Under the pieces are notes generated by a model. That model was given only the letters and a program-made list of their open reading frames with translations. It was not told where the DNA came from and searched no databases. This document shows, one piece after another, positions 7,090 through 15,183 of a stretch of DNA of 16,771 nt. This DNA comes from DATHSY01 sp046729855. GTDB lineage: Bacteria; Actinomycetota; UBA4738; HRBIN12. The number at the start of each line of letters is the position of its first letter. Position 1 is the first letter of the stretch. The stretch lies in the NCBI GenBank assembly GCA_046729855.1, contig JBKPHM010000053.1, positions 1 through 16,771 of the forward strand. The letters run 5' to 3'. A program made the translations under genes and the position numbers.

Positions 7090-8525
7090 TGAGCAAGCCA
7101 GAACGGTCCGGCGCCAACGAACGAAAGGGAGGAACCGTGCGCAGATTCGTACCGTTAGGCGGCGACGCCGGCAAAGCCGGCATCGCCTCTTCTGGTCGGC
7201 GCCGCCGAGTCGGCGCCTTGGCCGCGGCAGTCGCCTGTCTGGCCGCGGCGTTCGGCGCTGCAACTAGCGTCGAGAGCACCGCGGAGGCCAGCCCGCAGGC
7301 GGACGCCGGGAAGGTCGTCTTCTTCTCCAACCAGCTGGCACAGGTGACCGAGGTCACCCAGGTCCGGAATGTCCTGCTCAAGGGGTTCAACGGCGACGTC
7401 GACTACATCGTGCCGCCCGTCGGCCAGCCGCAGGTCTTCTTCAATCGCGTGGAGGCCGAGGCCAAGGCCGGTCGAGGGTCGATCAGTCTCCTCGGCGCGC
7501 TCCACGGCGACTACCTCGTGATCCAGAAGTACCTCAGGGATCTCACCCCACTTGCCAATCAGATGACGCGGGCCGGCATCCCGAAGGACGTCATGACGCT
7601 CGGCAAGCTGGGAACGCGGCTCCAGTTGTACATCCCGTGGATGCAGGCGACTTACATCATGGTCGCGAACCGCAGAGCGCTCCAGTACCTCCCCAGGGGA
7701 GCGAACATCAACGCCCTCACCTACGGGCAGTTCCATCAGTGGGCCAAGAACATCACCGAGCGGACTGGCCAGAAGCGGGTCGCTTTCCCGGCCGGCACCA
7801 ACGGGTTGATCAACCGCTTCTTCCAGGGGTACCTGCTGCCGTCGTTCAGCGGCGGAGTGGTGACGACATTCAGAAGCAAAGGCGCGGCCTCCGCCTGGGC
7901 GTACATGCGTTCGATCTGGCGGTACTCCCACCCGCAGTCGCTCTCGTACAACTTCATGCAAGACCCGTTGCAGAGCGGCGAAGTTTGGGTGGCGTGGGAC
8001 CATGTCGCACGCCTGGTGAACGCGCTCAAGGCACGACCCGGCGACTACGTTGCCTTCCCGGCCCCGAAGGGGCCGAAGGGCCGCGGCTACATGCCGGTCC
8101 TGGCCGGCCTCGCGATCCCAAAAACGGCGCCGAATGCGTCGGGCGGGCAGGCGTTGATCCGCTGGATGACCGGCAAGGCGACACAGGCAAGGACGCTCGG
8201 CTCGGTCGGATTCTTCCCGGTGCGCGCCGCGCGTTACTCCAAGCAGCTCGGCCAGGGCCTGCTGAAGATGAACGCGGCCGTGTCGAAGACGCAGCGCGCG
8301 AAGGATGCACTGAAGTCGCTGTTGCCGGTCGGACTGGGCACCGAGAGCGGCAACTTCAGCAGGGTCTACACCGACACCTTCGTGCGGATCGTCGTCAGGG
8401 GAGAGAACATCCAGAAGGTCCTCAACGAGCAGGCAGTCCAGCTGCAGGCGATCATGGACAAGACCGGAGCTCCCTGTTGGGCCCCCGACCCGCCGAGCCG
8501 CGGGAGGCCGTGCAGAGTGCGGTGA
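7089..8525 (+). CDS. Sugar ABC transporter solute-binding protein
   Basis: A 478-residue exported binding protein of the family-1 sugar type that captures the substrate for the following permeases. An arginine-rich region (RRRR at 37-40) precedes a hydrophobic stretch (VGALAAAVACLAAAFGAAT) and a likely signal-peptidase site after AEA (65-67). The cysteine in that stretch has only a loose lipobox. The arginine run could also suit Tat export. Two starts are both supported: ATG 7089, overlapping the upstream stop and preceded by AAGGAG, and GTG 7137, preceded by AGGGAGGA four bases away. The GTG gives a shorter n-region (462 residues). The mature part has the usual two-lobe arrangement, and the tail holds two cysteines (C463, C475 in ATG numbering). 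Overall layout resembles the binding domain of the regulator, though similarity is modest. Confidence 0.82.
   Translation: MSKPERSGANERKGGTVRRFVPLGGDAGKAGIASSGRRRRVGALAAAVACLAAAFGAATSVESTAEASPQADAGKVVFFSNQLAQVTEVTQVRNVLLKGFNGDVDYIVPPVGQPQVFFNRVEAEAKAGRGSISLLGALHGDYLVIQKYLRDLTPLANQMTRAGIPKDVMTLGKLGTRLQLYIPWMQATYIMVANRRALQYLPRGANINALTYGQFHQWAKNITERTGQKRVAFPAGTNGLINRFFQGYLLPSFSGGVVTTFRSKGAASAWAYMRSIWRYSHPQSLSYNFMQDPLQSGEVWVAWDHVARLVNALKARPGDYVAFPAPKGPKGRGYMPVLAGLAIPKTAPNASGGQALIRWMTGKATQARTLGSVGFFPVRAARYSKQLGQGLLKMNAAVSKTQRAKDALKSLLPVGLGTESGNFSRVYTDTFVRIVVRGENIQKVLNEQAVQLQAIMDKTGAPCWAPDPPSRGRPCRVR
7126..7133 (+). promoter_or_regulatory. Ribosome binding site for the alternative GTG start of the binding protein
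   Basis: AGGGAGGA stands four bases before GTG 7137, inside the reading frame opened by ATG 7089. It competes with the AAGGAG at 7076-7081 in front of the ATG. Initiation at the GTG would remove 16 residues from an otherwise very long signal-peptide n-region. Confidence 0.4.
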
Positions 8526-8550
8526 GCGTCTAGGCGATCGGACCAAACCT

Positions 8551-9441
8551 GTGGCGACAGTCGCACAGCCGGTACCGCTCGGTCGCCGGCTGAGACGGTG
8601 GGAGGGTCTTCCCTATGTGTTGATCCTCCCCACCGTCGCGTACCTCGGCCTTTTCTTCGCGTGGCCGATGGTGCAGGCGTTCGAGCTCGCGTTCCGGATC
8701 GGCGACGACTGGACCCTCGCGCCGTTCCGGACGATGTACAACGACACGAACTTCAATCAGGCGCTGACGTTCACGCTGCTCCTCGTCGGCGTGATTGTCC
8801 CCATCCAGTTCGTGCTCGCGCTCGCCATGGCGCTGATCGCGAACTCGAAGTTGCACGGCCGCAGCCTCTTCCTGGCGGTTTTCATCCTGCCGCTCGCTAT
8901 CTCAGATCTCGCGGCCGGCCTCGTCTGGCAGGCGATCCTCACCGAGCGGGGTTACCTGAACACGCTGCTCACCAAGGTCGGGATCATCGACCAGGACTAC
9001 ATCTGGCTCGATCCGACCAAGCCGAACAACCTGCTCATCGCGGTGGTGGTCGCGGAGCTTTGGCGGTCCACGGCCTTCGTCATGGTCATCTTCCTCGCCG
9101 GACTGCAAGGCATCCCTCACGAGTACACGGAGGCGGCGGAGGTGTTCGGAGCCGGCTTCTTCCAGCGCGTCCGGCAGGTCATCCTGCCCATGCTGAAGCC
9201 GGCCATTCAGGTGGCGCTGCTCTTCCGCATCATCTTCGCCTTCGAGGCGTTCGCGGTCGTCATCGCCATCACCGGGCGCGCGAAGAGCACACTCGCGACC
9301 GAGGCCTGGCGCTGGCAGGCCGAGTACTTCGATAGCCACGTCGCCGCGGCGTACTCGTCGCTCATCCTCGTCCTCTCACTCGTCTCCGCAGGTCTTGTCG
9401 TCTTCCTGCTGCGCACGCCGCGGGCGCAGATGATGCGATGA
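8551..9441 (+). CDS. Sugar ABC transporter permease (MalF/UgpA-like)
   Basis: A 296-residue inner-membrane subunit of a carbohydrate (CUT1) importer, forming the channel with the next gene product. Six hydrophobic segments are visible, at about 22-47, 72-97, 106-130, 161-183, 217-240 and 266-287. The cytoplasmic coupling loop that contacts the ATPase carries the EAA motif: EAA at 194-196, G at 200 and ILP at 211-213. The GTG start at 8551 lies 25 bases after the binding-protein stop with only a weak ribosome site. No better start precedes the first membrane segment. The stop overlaps the next start as ATGA. Confidence 0.93.
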   Translation: MATVAQPVPLGRRLRRWEGLPYVLILPTVAYLGLFFAWPMVQAFELAFRIGDDWTLAPFRTMYNDTNFNQALTFTLLLVGVIVPIQFVLALAMALIANSKLHGRSLFLAVFILPLAISDLAAGLVWQAILTERGYLNTLLTKVGIIDQDYIWLDPTKPNNLLIAVVVAELWRSTAFVMVIFLAGLQGIPHEYTEAAEVFGAGFFQRVRQVILPMLKPAIQVALLFRIIFAFEAFAVVIAITGRAKSTLATEAWRWQAEYFDSHVAAAYSSLILVLSLVSAGLVVFLLRTPRAQMMR

Positions 9442-10259
9442 CGAGGAGGTTTGTCTCGTGGCTCCCGAGGCTGCTTGTCTACGCCTTCGGGATCGTGCTC
9501 TCGCTGTGGGTGCTCGCCCCGCTCTACCTGATTACGCTCGCCGCCTTCTCGAGCGAGGAGGACGTCTACAAGTATCCGAAGGAGCTCCTGCCGAGGGATC
9601 TGTCGACAGAGACCCTGAGCTTCTTCCTCAACTTCGAAGGGATGACCGACGCTCTGTGGCGCAGCGTGATCGTCGCCGTCATCACGCTGGCGCTGTCGCT
9701 GGCGATCGGGACGCCGGCCGGGTACGCACTGGCCCGCTTCGCATTCCACGGCGCGGGCACGGTGCGGCTCTCGGTGGTGGCGACGCGTGCCTTCCCGATC
9801 GTGATCCTCTCGATCCCGCTGGCCGTCATCTTCATCCGCTGGGGGATCGATGACACGATCCAGGGGGTCTCGATCGCCCACACGGCGCTTGCGCTGCCGT
9901 TCGTCGTGCTCACGACAGCGAGCGTGTTCGCGAGCGTGCCCGCCGAGCTCGAGGAGGCCGCGCAGACGCTCGGGTGCAGCCGCGCCTCCGCCTTCGTCCG
10001 CGTCGCTCTGCCCCTCGCGCTGCCCGGGCTCGCGGCGAGCGCGATCTTCGTCTTCATCATCTCCTGGAACGAGGTGTTCGCGGCCTCACTCCTGACGCTG
10101 CAGAATCGCACGCTTCCGGCCGAGGTGCTTGCCCTGCTCGAGGGCGCGCCTCTCAACTTCCGCTTCGCCGGGGGCTTCCTCCTCTTGGCGCCGGCGGTGA
10201 TCGTGATTCTCTTGATCCGTCGGTATCTGTTCACGATCTGGGGGCGGGTGGTGAGATAA
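9438..10259 (+). CDS. Sugar ABC transporter permease (MalG/UgpE-like)
   Basis: A 273-residue second channel subunit of the importer. It opens with a membrane segment at about residues 13-36, followed by a periplasmic stretch and further segments at about 76-98, 112-134, 144-166, 195-213 and 245-262. The EAA loop is present: EEAAQTLGCSRASAFVRVAL at 172-191, then LP. The ATG forms an ATGA overlap with the first permease, and AGGAGG at 9443-9448 falls inside the gene, not before it. The stop is directly followed by the ATPase start with no spacer, so the three subunits are probably made in step. Confidence 0.93.
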   Translation: MTRRFVSWLPRLLVYAFGIVLSLWVLAPLYLITLAAFSSEEDVYKYPKELLPRDLSTETLSFFLNFEGMTDALWRSVIVAVITLALSLAIGTPAGYALARFAFHGAGTVRLSVVATRAFPIVILSIPLAVIFIRWGIDDTIQGVSIAHTALALPFVVLTTASVFASVPAELEEAAQTLGCSRASAFVRVALPLALPGLAASAIFVFIISWNEVFAASLLTLQNRTLPAEVLALLEGAPLNFRFAGGFLLLAPAVIVILLIRRYLFTIWGRVVR

Positions 10260-11375
10260 ATGGCTGACGTTCGCTTCGAGTCCGTTCGCAAGACATTCGG
10301 CAAGGTGGTCGCTGTCGATGACGTCGACCTCGAGGTCGCCGACGGCGACTTTGTCGTCCTACTCGGGCCGTCGGGGTGCGGCAAGACCACGCTGCTGCGC
10401 TGCCTCGCTGGGCTCGAGAAGGTCGACAGCGGACGCGTGCTGATCGGCGGCCGTGACGCGACCGATTTGCCGCCGCGCCGCCGCCGCATCGCGATGGTGT
10501 TCCAGAGTTACGCCGTCTTCCCGCACCTCAACGTCTACAAGAACATCGCCTTCGGCCTGCGAATGCAGAAGGAGCGCAAGGCCGTGATCCGCGAACGCGT
10601 CGAGTCGGCCGCGAAGCTCCTGCACATCGAGGACCTGCTCGACCGCTACCCCTCGCAGATCTCGGGCGGTCAGCGCCAGCGTGTCGCCGTCGCCCGGGCC
10701 ATCGCCACCAAGGCGGACGTGCTCCTCATGGACGAGCCGCTCTCGAACCTGGACGCGCTGCTACGGATGGAGATGCGCGCGGAGCTCAAGGCGCTGCTCC
10801 TCCAGCTGGGCAGTACCACGATCTACGTCACACACGACCAGGTCGAGGCGCTCAGCATGGGCGACCGGATCGCCGTTATGAACGCCGGCCGAATCGTCCA
10901 GCTCGACAGTCCGCTGGCGGTCTACGACCACCCGGCTGACACGTTCGTGGGCGGTTTCGTCGGCACTCCCCCAATGAACTTCCTCACCGCCGAGATCGTC
11001 GCCTCGGACGGCGCCGGCCCGCTCGTCAACCTGAGTGGCGGTTCCTTCCCAGCCGGTGCAGCCGCCACCGCGCTCACTGGCCGCAAGCTCGTTCTGGGGA
11101 TCAGGGCCGAGTCGATCGTCGTCGAGCAGCAGTCCGGCGACGGGTTGATCGAGGCGACGGTGATCGTCGTTGAGCCGCTCGGCTCGCACAACCTGCTGAC
11201 TGTGAGGAGCGGCGACGACATCCTCAAGGTCTCCACATCGCCCCGCCTCTTCCCCGAGCCGGACAGCTCGGTGTGGCTGCGGCTGGAGCCGAACCGCATC
11301 CGCTGGATGGATCCGGAGACGGGCACTGCGCTCGATTCTGCGGGCTCTGCCCCGCAGGCCGCCGTCGGACGGTGA
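10260..11375 (+). CDS. Sugar ABC transporter ATPase (MsmK/UgpC/MalK type)
   Basis: A 371-residue energy-coupling subunit. It has Walker A GPSGCGKTT at 36-44, Q-loop Q82, signature ISGGQRQR at 134-141, Walker B LLMDEP at 155-160, D-loop SNLD and switch histidine H192. The FVGTPPMNF stretch at 233-241 and the following beta-rich region (TOBE-type, to about 350) are characteristic of carbohydrate importer ATPases, and the length is normal. It starts directly after the permease stop, with GGTGAG upstream serving as ribosome site. Many actinobacterial sugar importers share one distant ATPase; this cluster carries its own. Confidence 0.95.
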   Translation: MADVRFESVRKTFGKVVAVDDVDLEVADGDFVVLLGPSGCGKTTLLRCLAGLEKVDSGRVLIGGRDATDLPPRRRRIAMVFQSYAVFPHLNVYKNIAFGLRMQKERKAVIRERVESAAKLLHIEDLLDRYPSQISGGQRQRVAVARAIATKADVLLMDEPLSNLDALLRMEMRAELKALLLQLGSTTIYVTHDQVEALSMGDRIAVMNAGRIVQLDSPLAVYDHPADTFVGGFVGTPPMNFLTAEIVASDGAGPLVNLSGGSFPAGAAATALTGRKLVLGIRAESIVVEQQSGDGLIEATVIVVEPLGSHNLLTVRSGDDILKVSTSPRLFPEPDSSVWLRLEPNRIRWMDPETGTALDSAGSAPQAAVGR

Positions 11376-12448
11376 CGTCCGCAGAGGTCGAGCACCGCCT
11401 CGATTACCGCCCGAGCTTCCCGCCGGGCTTCCGGCCAGGGCTCGGGCTGATCGGCTGCGGCGACATCGCGAGGAGCTGGCACCTTCCGGCGTACGCCGAG
11501 TACGGCGTGAATGTGGTCGGCGTTTACGACCCGGCTCCCGAGGCGACCGAAGGGATCTGCGACCGTTTCCCGTTCGTTCGGCGCGTGTTCCCGAGCCTGG
11601 ACGAGCTGCTGGTCGACGAGGAGGTCGAGATAGTGGACGTGGCGACTCGCCCGGACGTTCGTCCCGCGTTGATCCTGCAATCAATCGACGCGGGCAAGCA
11701 CGTGCTCGCACAGAAACCCCTCGCCTTCGACCTCCGCGCCGCTCGCCGCCTCGCCGACGAGGCCGAGAGACACGGCATCAAGGTGGCGGTGAACCAGAAC
11801 GGTCGCTGGTCGCCTCCGTGGCGCATCGCCACGCTCCTGATCGAGCAAGGCGACATCGGCGACGTCCTGGCCGTCACCCACTTCCACGACAGACCGCTTC
11901 CCCCTCTGGTCGGGACGCATTTCGACGAGCTCGACCACTTCGTGATCTACGACTACTTCGCGCACTGGATCGATATCTGCCGCTGCTGGCTCGACGGCAA
12001 GACCGTGCAGGCTGTGCGCGCGCTCGATTACCGAACGCCGGACCAGCCGGCCGAGGCGAAAAGCCCGTGGGCGGCCTGGGTGGAGATCCACTACACGGAC
12101 GGAGCCAGCGCGCTGATCCGCAACGTCGGCGAGGCGCGAACGACGCGTCCTTCGTCCCCGTTCTGGGTGCATGGAACCGAGGGCACGATCCGCGGCAGCG
12201 TGCTTCTCGGCTCCGACTTCGTCGAGCTCGAGCGGAACGGGATCAGCTCCCGCTACGCGTTCGAGGGGGCGTGGTATCCGGACGGCTTCGCCGGGGCGCT
12301 CGGCGAGCTCGTCACCTCGATCGCCGAGAATCGCGAGCCCTTCAACTCCGCACGCCACAACCTCCTCTCGCTGCAGATGACGCTCGCGGCATGCAGGTCG
12401 GCCGAGGAAGGCGGCAGAGCAGTGTCTCTCGACGAGGTTCTCGAGTAA
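11372..12448 (+). CDS. Gfo/Idh/MocA-family oxidoreductase
   Basis: A 358-residue NAD(P)-dependent sugar dehydrogenase-like protein. The Rossmann motif is GLIGCGDIA at 25-33, and the second-domain residues include H198 in DYFAHWIDICRCW (194-206). The usual EKP motif with its catalytic lysine reads QKP here (114-116); the lysine is kept. The GTG start overlaps the ATPase stop as GTGA. An upstream ATG in the same frame would run into the ATPase gene and adds no family sequence. Family members oxidise sugars, inositols or glycosides, often at C1 to C3. Co-occurrence with TIM-barrel isomerase-like domains suggests the pair processes a keto-sugar. The precise substrate is unknown. Confidence 0.87.
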   Translation: MTSAEVEHRLDYRPSFPPGFRPGLGLIGCGDIARSWHLPAYAEYGVNVVGVYDPAPEATEGICDRFPFVRRVFPSLDELLVDEEVEIVDVATRPDVRPALILQSIDAGKHVLAQKPLAFDLRAARRLADEAERHGIKVAVNQNGRWSPPWRIATLLIEQGDIGDVLAVTHFHDRPLPPLVGTHFDELDHFVIYDYFAHWIDICRCWLDGKTVQAVRALDYRTPDQPAEAKSPWAAWVEIHYTDGASALIRNVGEARTTRPSSPFWVHGTEGTIRGSVLLGSDFVELERNGISSRYAFEGAWYPDGFAGALGELVTSIAENREPFNSARHNLLSLQMTLAACRSAEEGGRAVSLDEVLE

Positions 12449-12453
12449 GGCGC

Positions 12454-14112
12454 GTGATTGCGGGGGTAATGGAAGCCGTCGTCCGAGCTGCGGACGACCA
12501 GGAAACGTTCGCTCGCGCGAAGCGCCTCGGCTTCGCCGGCGTCGAGGTCGATCCCTCGCGAGACGAGCTTCACTCTGGCGACAAGCTCGAGAGGCTGCGG
12601 CGCGCGAGAGCGGCCAGCAGGCTCGCCGTCCCGACCGTCGTGCTCGGCGAGCACAGCGACCGAGGAGGTATCTCCGACACCGACCCGCTCGTCGCCGAGC
12701 GAGCGCGTGAAGATGTGGCGCGGTCGATCGACTGGGCGGCCGAGCTCGGGGCCGGAGCCATCCTGCTCCCTTTCTTTGGGCGCGCCGAGCTGATCGACGA
12801 TGCCGACGTCGACCGAGCGGCCGCGGCCTGTCGGCCACTTTGCGAGCAGGCCGGCGAGCGCGGCGTGGTGCTCTGTTACGAGGGCACGCTGCCGGCGACC
12901 CGGATTCGCGTGCTCGCCGACCGGATCGCGTCCCGAGCGTTCGGCTGCTACTTCGACCTCGCAAATCCGGTTGTGCGTGGCCTGGACAGCGCCTCGGAGA
13001 TCCGGACCTTGGGCGAGCTCGTCCGGCGCGTGCACTTCAAGGACACGCGCGTCCGCGCTGGCGACTGCCCGCCTGGGCTGGGCAGGGTCGACTACCGAGC
13101 TTGCTTCGAGGCGCTCTGCGAGATCGGGTACGACGGCTGGCTCGTGCTGGAGACGCCGCCCGGACCGCCGGAGCTTGTGAGTCGCGACCTCGCGTTCGCG
13201 CGATCCGTCTTTCCCTCACTACAGGGTGCACGGTCCTGGCCGCGCCTCGGCATCTTCACGTACGACTTTGGGCCCGGCGAGTGGGATCGCCTCGCCCAGA
13301 CCTGCCGGTCGATGGGACTTCGGGCGGTGCAGCTCGGCAGCCCGCTCCTCGAGGAATGCCTGGACCGACCCGACCGGATCGGCTCGCTCGTCGAGCGACT
13401 TGAGACAGAGGGCATCTCGATCGCCGGCCTGGCCGGCTACCGCAATCTCGTCGCACCGGATCCCCGAACGCGCCGCGCGAATATCGACTTCCTCACGCGC
13501 TGCCTGGAACTCGCGCCGCGCTTCGGCACCTCCGTTGTCGCGACCGAGACCGGGACCCGGCATCCGGAGGGCGACTGGACGGACTCGCCGGACAACTGGC
13601 GGCCGGAGGCATGGGAGCTGCTCGATAACGCGATCAGTGAGTTGTTGCCGGTCGCCGAACGGTCGGGAGCGATCCTCGCGCTCGAAGCGTCGGTCAAGAA
13701 CGTCCTCAGGACTGTGGGTCAACTCATCGGCCTGCTCGAGCGGTTCCCCTCGCCGCACCTCCAGGTCGTATGCGATCCGTACAACTACCTCTCGAGTGAA
13801 CTGATACCGGCACGCGAGCGCGTAACGGCGGATTTCCTAGATCGATTCGAGCATCGGTTCGTGCTCGCGCATCTCAAGGACGTCGACCCGGGCGGAGCCG
13901 AGGTGGCGACCGGCGAGTTCGGTACCGGCGTGTTCCCGCAGCACTTGTACCTCGAGTTCCTTGCTTCGAGGCGCCCCGATCTGCCGCCCGTCCTCGAGCA
14001 CCTGCCGCTCGATCACGTCCCCGCGGCGAGTCGGCGAGTGCATGAGCTGGCGGGTCAGTACGTGAGCACCACCCTGAGCGTTTCCTCTGGACGCCGGTCG
14101 ATGAGCTCGTAG
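12454..14112 (+). CDS. Tandem sugar phosphate isomerase/epimerase-type TIM-barrel protein
   Basis: One 552-residue reading frame holds two xylose-isomerase-like (AP endonuclease family 2) TIM barrels, at about 1-255 and 264-535, with a linker of only about eight residues. Each barrel appears to keep the metal-binding set E, D, H, E. In the first these are E143 (CYEGT), D168 (YFDLAN), H194 (VHFKDT) and E233 (LVLETP). In the second they are E411 (LALEAS), D441 (VVCDPYN), H473 (AHLKD) and E515 (VLEHLP). Normal relatives are single barrels of about 260-300 residues. The GTG at 12454 is chosen because IAGVM is the expected first strand; ATG 12469 would cut it. The final 15 or so residues extend beyond the fold and overlap the convergent gene by 58 bp. 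Likely role: isomerase, epimerase or lyase on a keto-sugar made by the neighbouring oxidoreductase. Confidence 0.85.
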   Translation: MIAGVMEAVVRAADDQETFARAKRLGFAGVEVDPSRDELHSGDKLERLRRARAASRLAVPTVVLGEHSDRGGISDTDPLVAERAREDVARSIDWAAELGAGAILLPFFGRAELIDDADVDRAAAACRPLCEQAGERGVVLCYEGTLPATRIRVLADRIASRAFGCYFDLANPVVRGLDSASEIRTLGELVRRVHFKDTRVRAGDCPPGLGRVDYRACFEALCEIGYDGWLVLETPPGPPELVSRDLAFARSVFPSLQGARSWPRLGIFTYDFGPGEWDRLAQTCRSMGLRAVQLGSPLLEECLDRPDRIGSLVERLETEGISIAGLAGYRNLVAPDPRTRRANIDFLTRCLELAPRFGTSVVATETGTRHPEGDWTDSPDNWRPEAWELLDNAISELLPVAERSGAILALEASVKNVLRTVGQLIGLLERFPSPHLQVVCDPYNYLSSELIPARERVTADFLDRFEHRFVLAHLKDVDPGGAEVATGEFGTGVFPQHLYLEFLASRRPDLPPVLEHLPLDHVPAASRRVHELAGQYVSTTLSVSSGRRSMSS

Positions 14113-15101
14113 GCCTCCTCGGCCCGCTCGAACGGGACCCGGTGCGTGATGAAGGCAGCGACGTCGAGGCGGCCGTCTGCGAGGAGGTCGAGCGCCGTTG
14201 CGCGCAGTCGGCGCCGGTTCCAACCCGGCTCACGGTGGGGAGCACCCCAGCCGCTCATACTTCCGACAAGAGTGAGACGGTTGTGGTGGAACTCCTCGCC
14301 GAGCCGCAAATCGGAGCCGGCGCCGCCCACGTAGAAGCCAGCTGCCACGACGGAACCCGCCAGGCGGACGCAGCGCATCGCCTCGTGCAGGGCACCGTAC
14401 CGGCCCGAGAACTCGATCGCGACGTCCGGACCACCGAGACCCGCTGCCAGCTTGATCTCCCGTCCTGCGTCGCAGGAATCCGGATCGAGCATGCAATTCG
14501 CGCCGAAGCTACGGGCGAGCTCTCGACGGCCCGCGATGGGGTCGACGGCTGCGATCCAGCCGGCGCCACTCAGCCGTGCGAGCTGTAGGGCCAAGAGGCC
14601 GAATGCGCCCAACCCGAAAATCGCGACTCGGTCGCCGACCTTGAGCCGGGCATCGTGAACAGCTTGGAGCGCGATCGTCGCGGCTTGCAGCAGTACTGCT
14701 CGCTCAGGGTCGAGCTCTCTTGGCAGGACCAGCCACGACGCACCAAGATCGCGGGCGAACGTCACCGTGTGGGTCTCGCGGTGTGGCAGCGTCAGGTGAA
14801 CGCGATCGCCAACCTCGATCCCCCGCACGTCGGCCCCGATTGCGTCCACCCGGCCCACCCACTCGTACCCAAGGCGCATCGGATACGGCTGGGCCTCGGC
14901 GTCCTCCACGAACTGGCGCAGGTCAAGGTCGAAGAGCTTCCTCCCGAACGCCGTGTCGCCGTGGTAGAGGGCAAGCTCCGTGCCGTGGCTGATCCCGCTG
15001 GCGATCGCGACCGCACGCACCTCATCGGGCCCGAGCACCGGATCCTCGTAGGCGACAATCCGGATTACACGGGGCGCCGTGAGTAGGAGCTCATTTGGCA
15101 T
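14055..15101 (-). CDS. MDR-superfamily dehydrogenase lacking zinc ligands
   Basis: A 348-residue medium-chain dehydrogenase/reductase. The nucleotide-binding motif is GLGAFG at 163-168 in the middle of a Rossmann fold. At the site of the catalytic zinc cysteine it has GISHGTE (36-42), and the usual GHE motif reads GYE (78-80). The four-cysteine structural zinc loop is also absent. It therefore belongs to a GTE-type subgroup that probably works without zinc, using NAD(P)H on an alcohol or sugar substrate. The ATG at 15101 directly precedes the conserved N-terminus but has no Shine-Dalgarno. It is divergent from the cupin gene and convergent with the tandem TIM-barrel gene, so it is not in that operon. 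A sugar-oxidation role follows from location only. Confidence 0.82.
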   Translation of the reverse strand: MPNELLLTAPRVIRIVAYEDPVLGPDEVRAVAIASGISHGTELALYHGDTAFGRKLFDLDLRQFVEDAEAQPYPMRLGYEWVGRVDAIGADVRGIEVGDRVHLTLPHRETHTVTFARDLGASWLVLPRELDPERAVLLQAATIALQAVHDARLKVGDRVAIFGLGAFGLLALQLARLSGAGWIAAVDPIAGRRELARSFGANCMLDPDSCDAGREIKLAAGLGGPDVAIEFSGRYGALHEAMRCVRLAGSVVAAGFYVGGAGSDLRLGEEFHHNRLTLVGSMSGWGAPHREPGWNRRRLRATALDLLADGRLDVAAFITHRVPFERAEEAYELIDRRPEETLRVVLTY

Positions 15102-15183
15102 CGCGTCGCGCAGTGTGTGGATACCAGTTCACCAGCACCAATCACGTCGAGACACGGGCACCGATCGGAAGGAGAGCGATTCC

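Noticed and set aside
7155..8546. 463-residue minus-strand frame antisense to the binding protein
   Set aside because: The opposite strand encodes a recognisable exported binding protein in an intact operon. The antisense product shows no domain pattern.
15092..15106. Third copy of the ATTTGWCWCGCGT motif near the MDR start
   Set aside because: ATTTGGCATCGCGT needs an inserted base to align and coincides with the MDR initiation codons, so chance similarity is likely.
15095..15123. Promoter for the cupin gene (TTGGCA plus TGGATA, 17-bp spacer)
   Set aside because: The -35-like hexamer is good but the -10 candidate matches only two of six bases, and the first hexamer lies in the start of the MDR gene.
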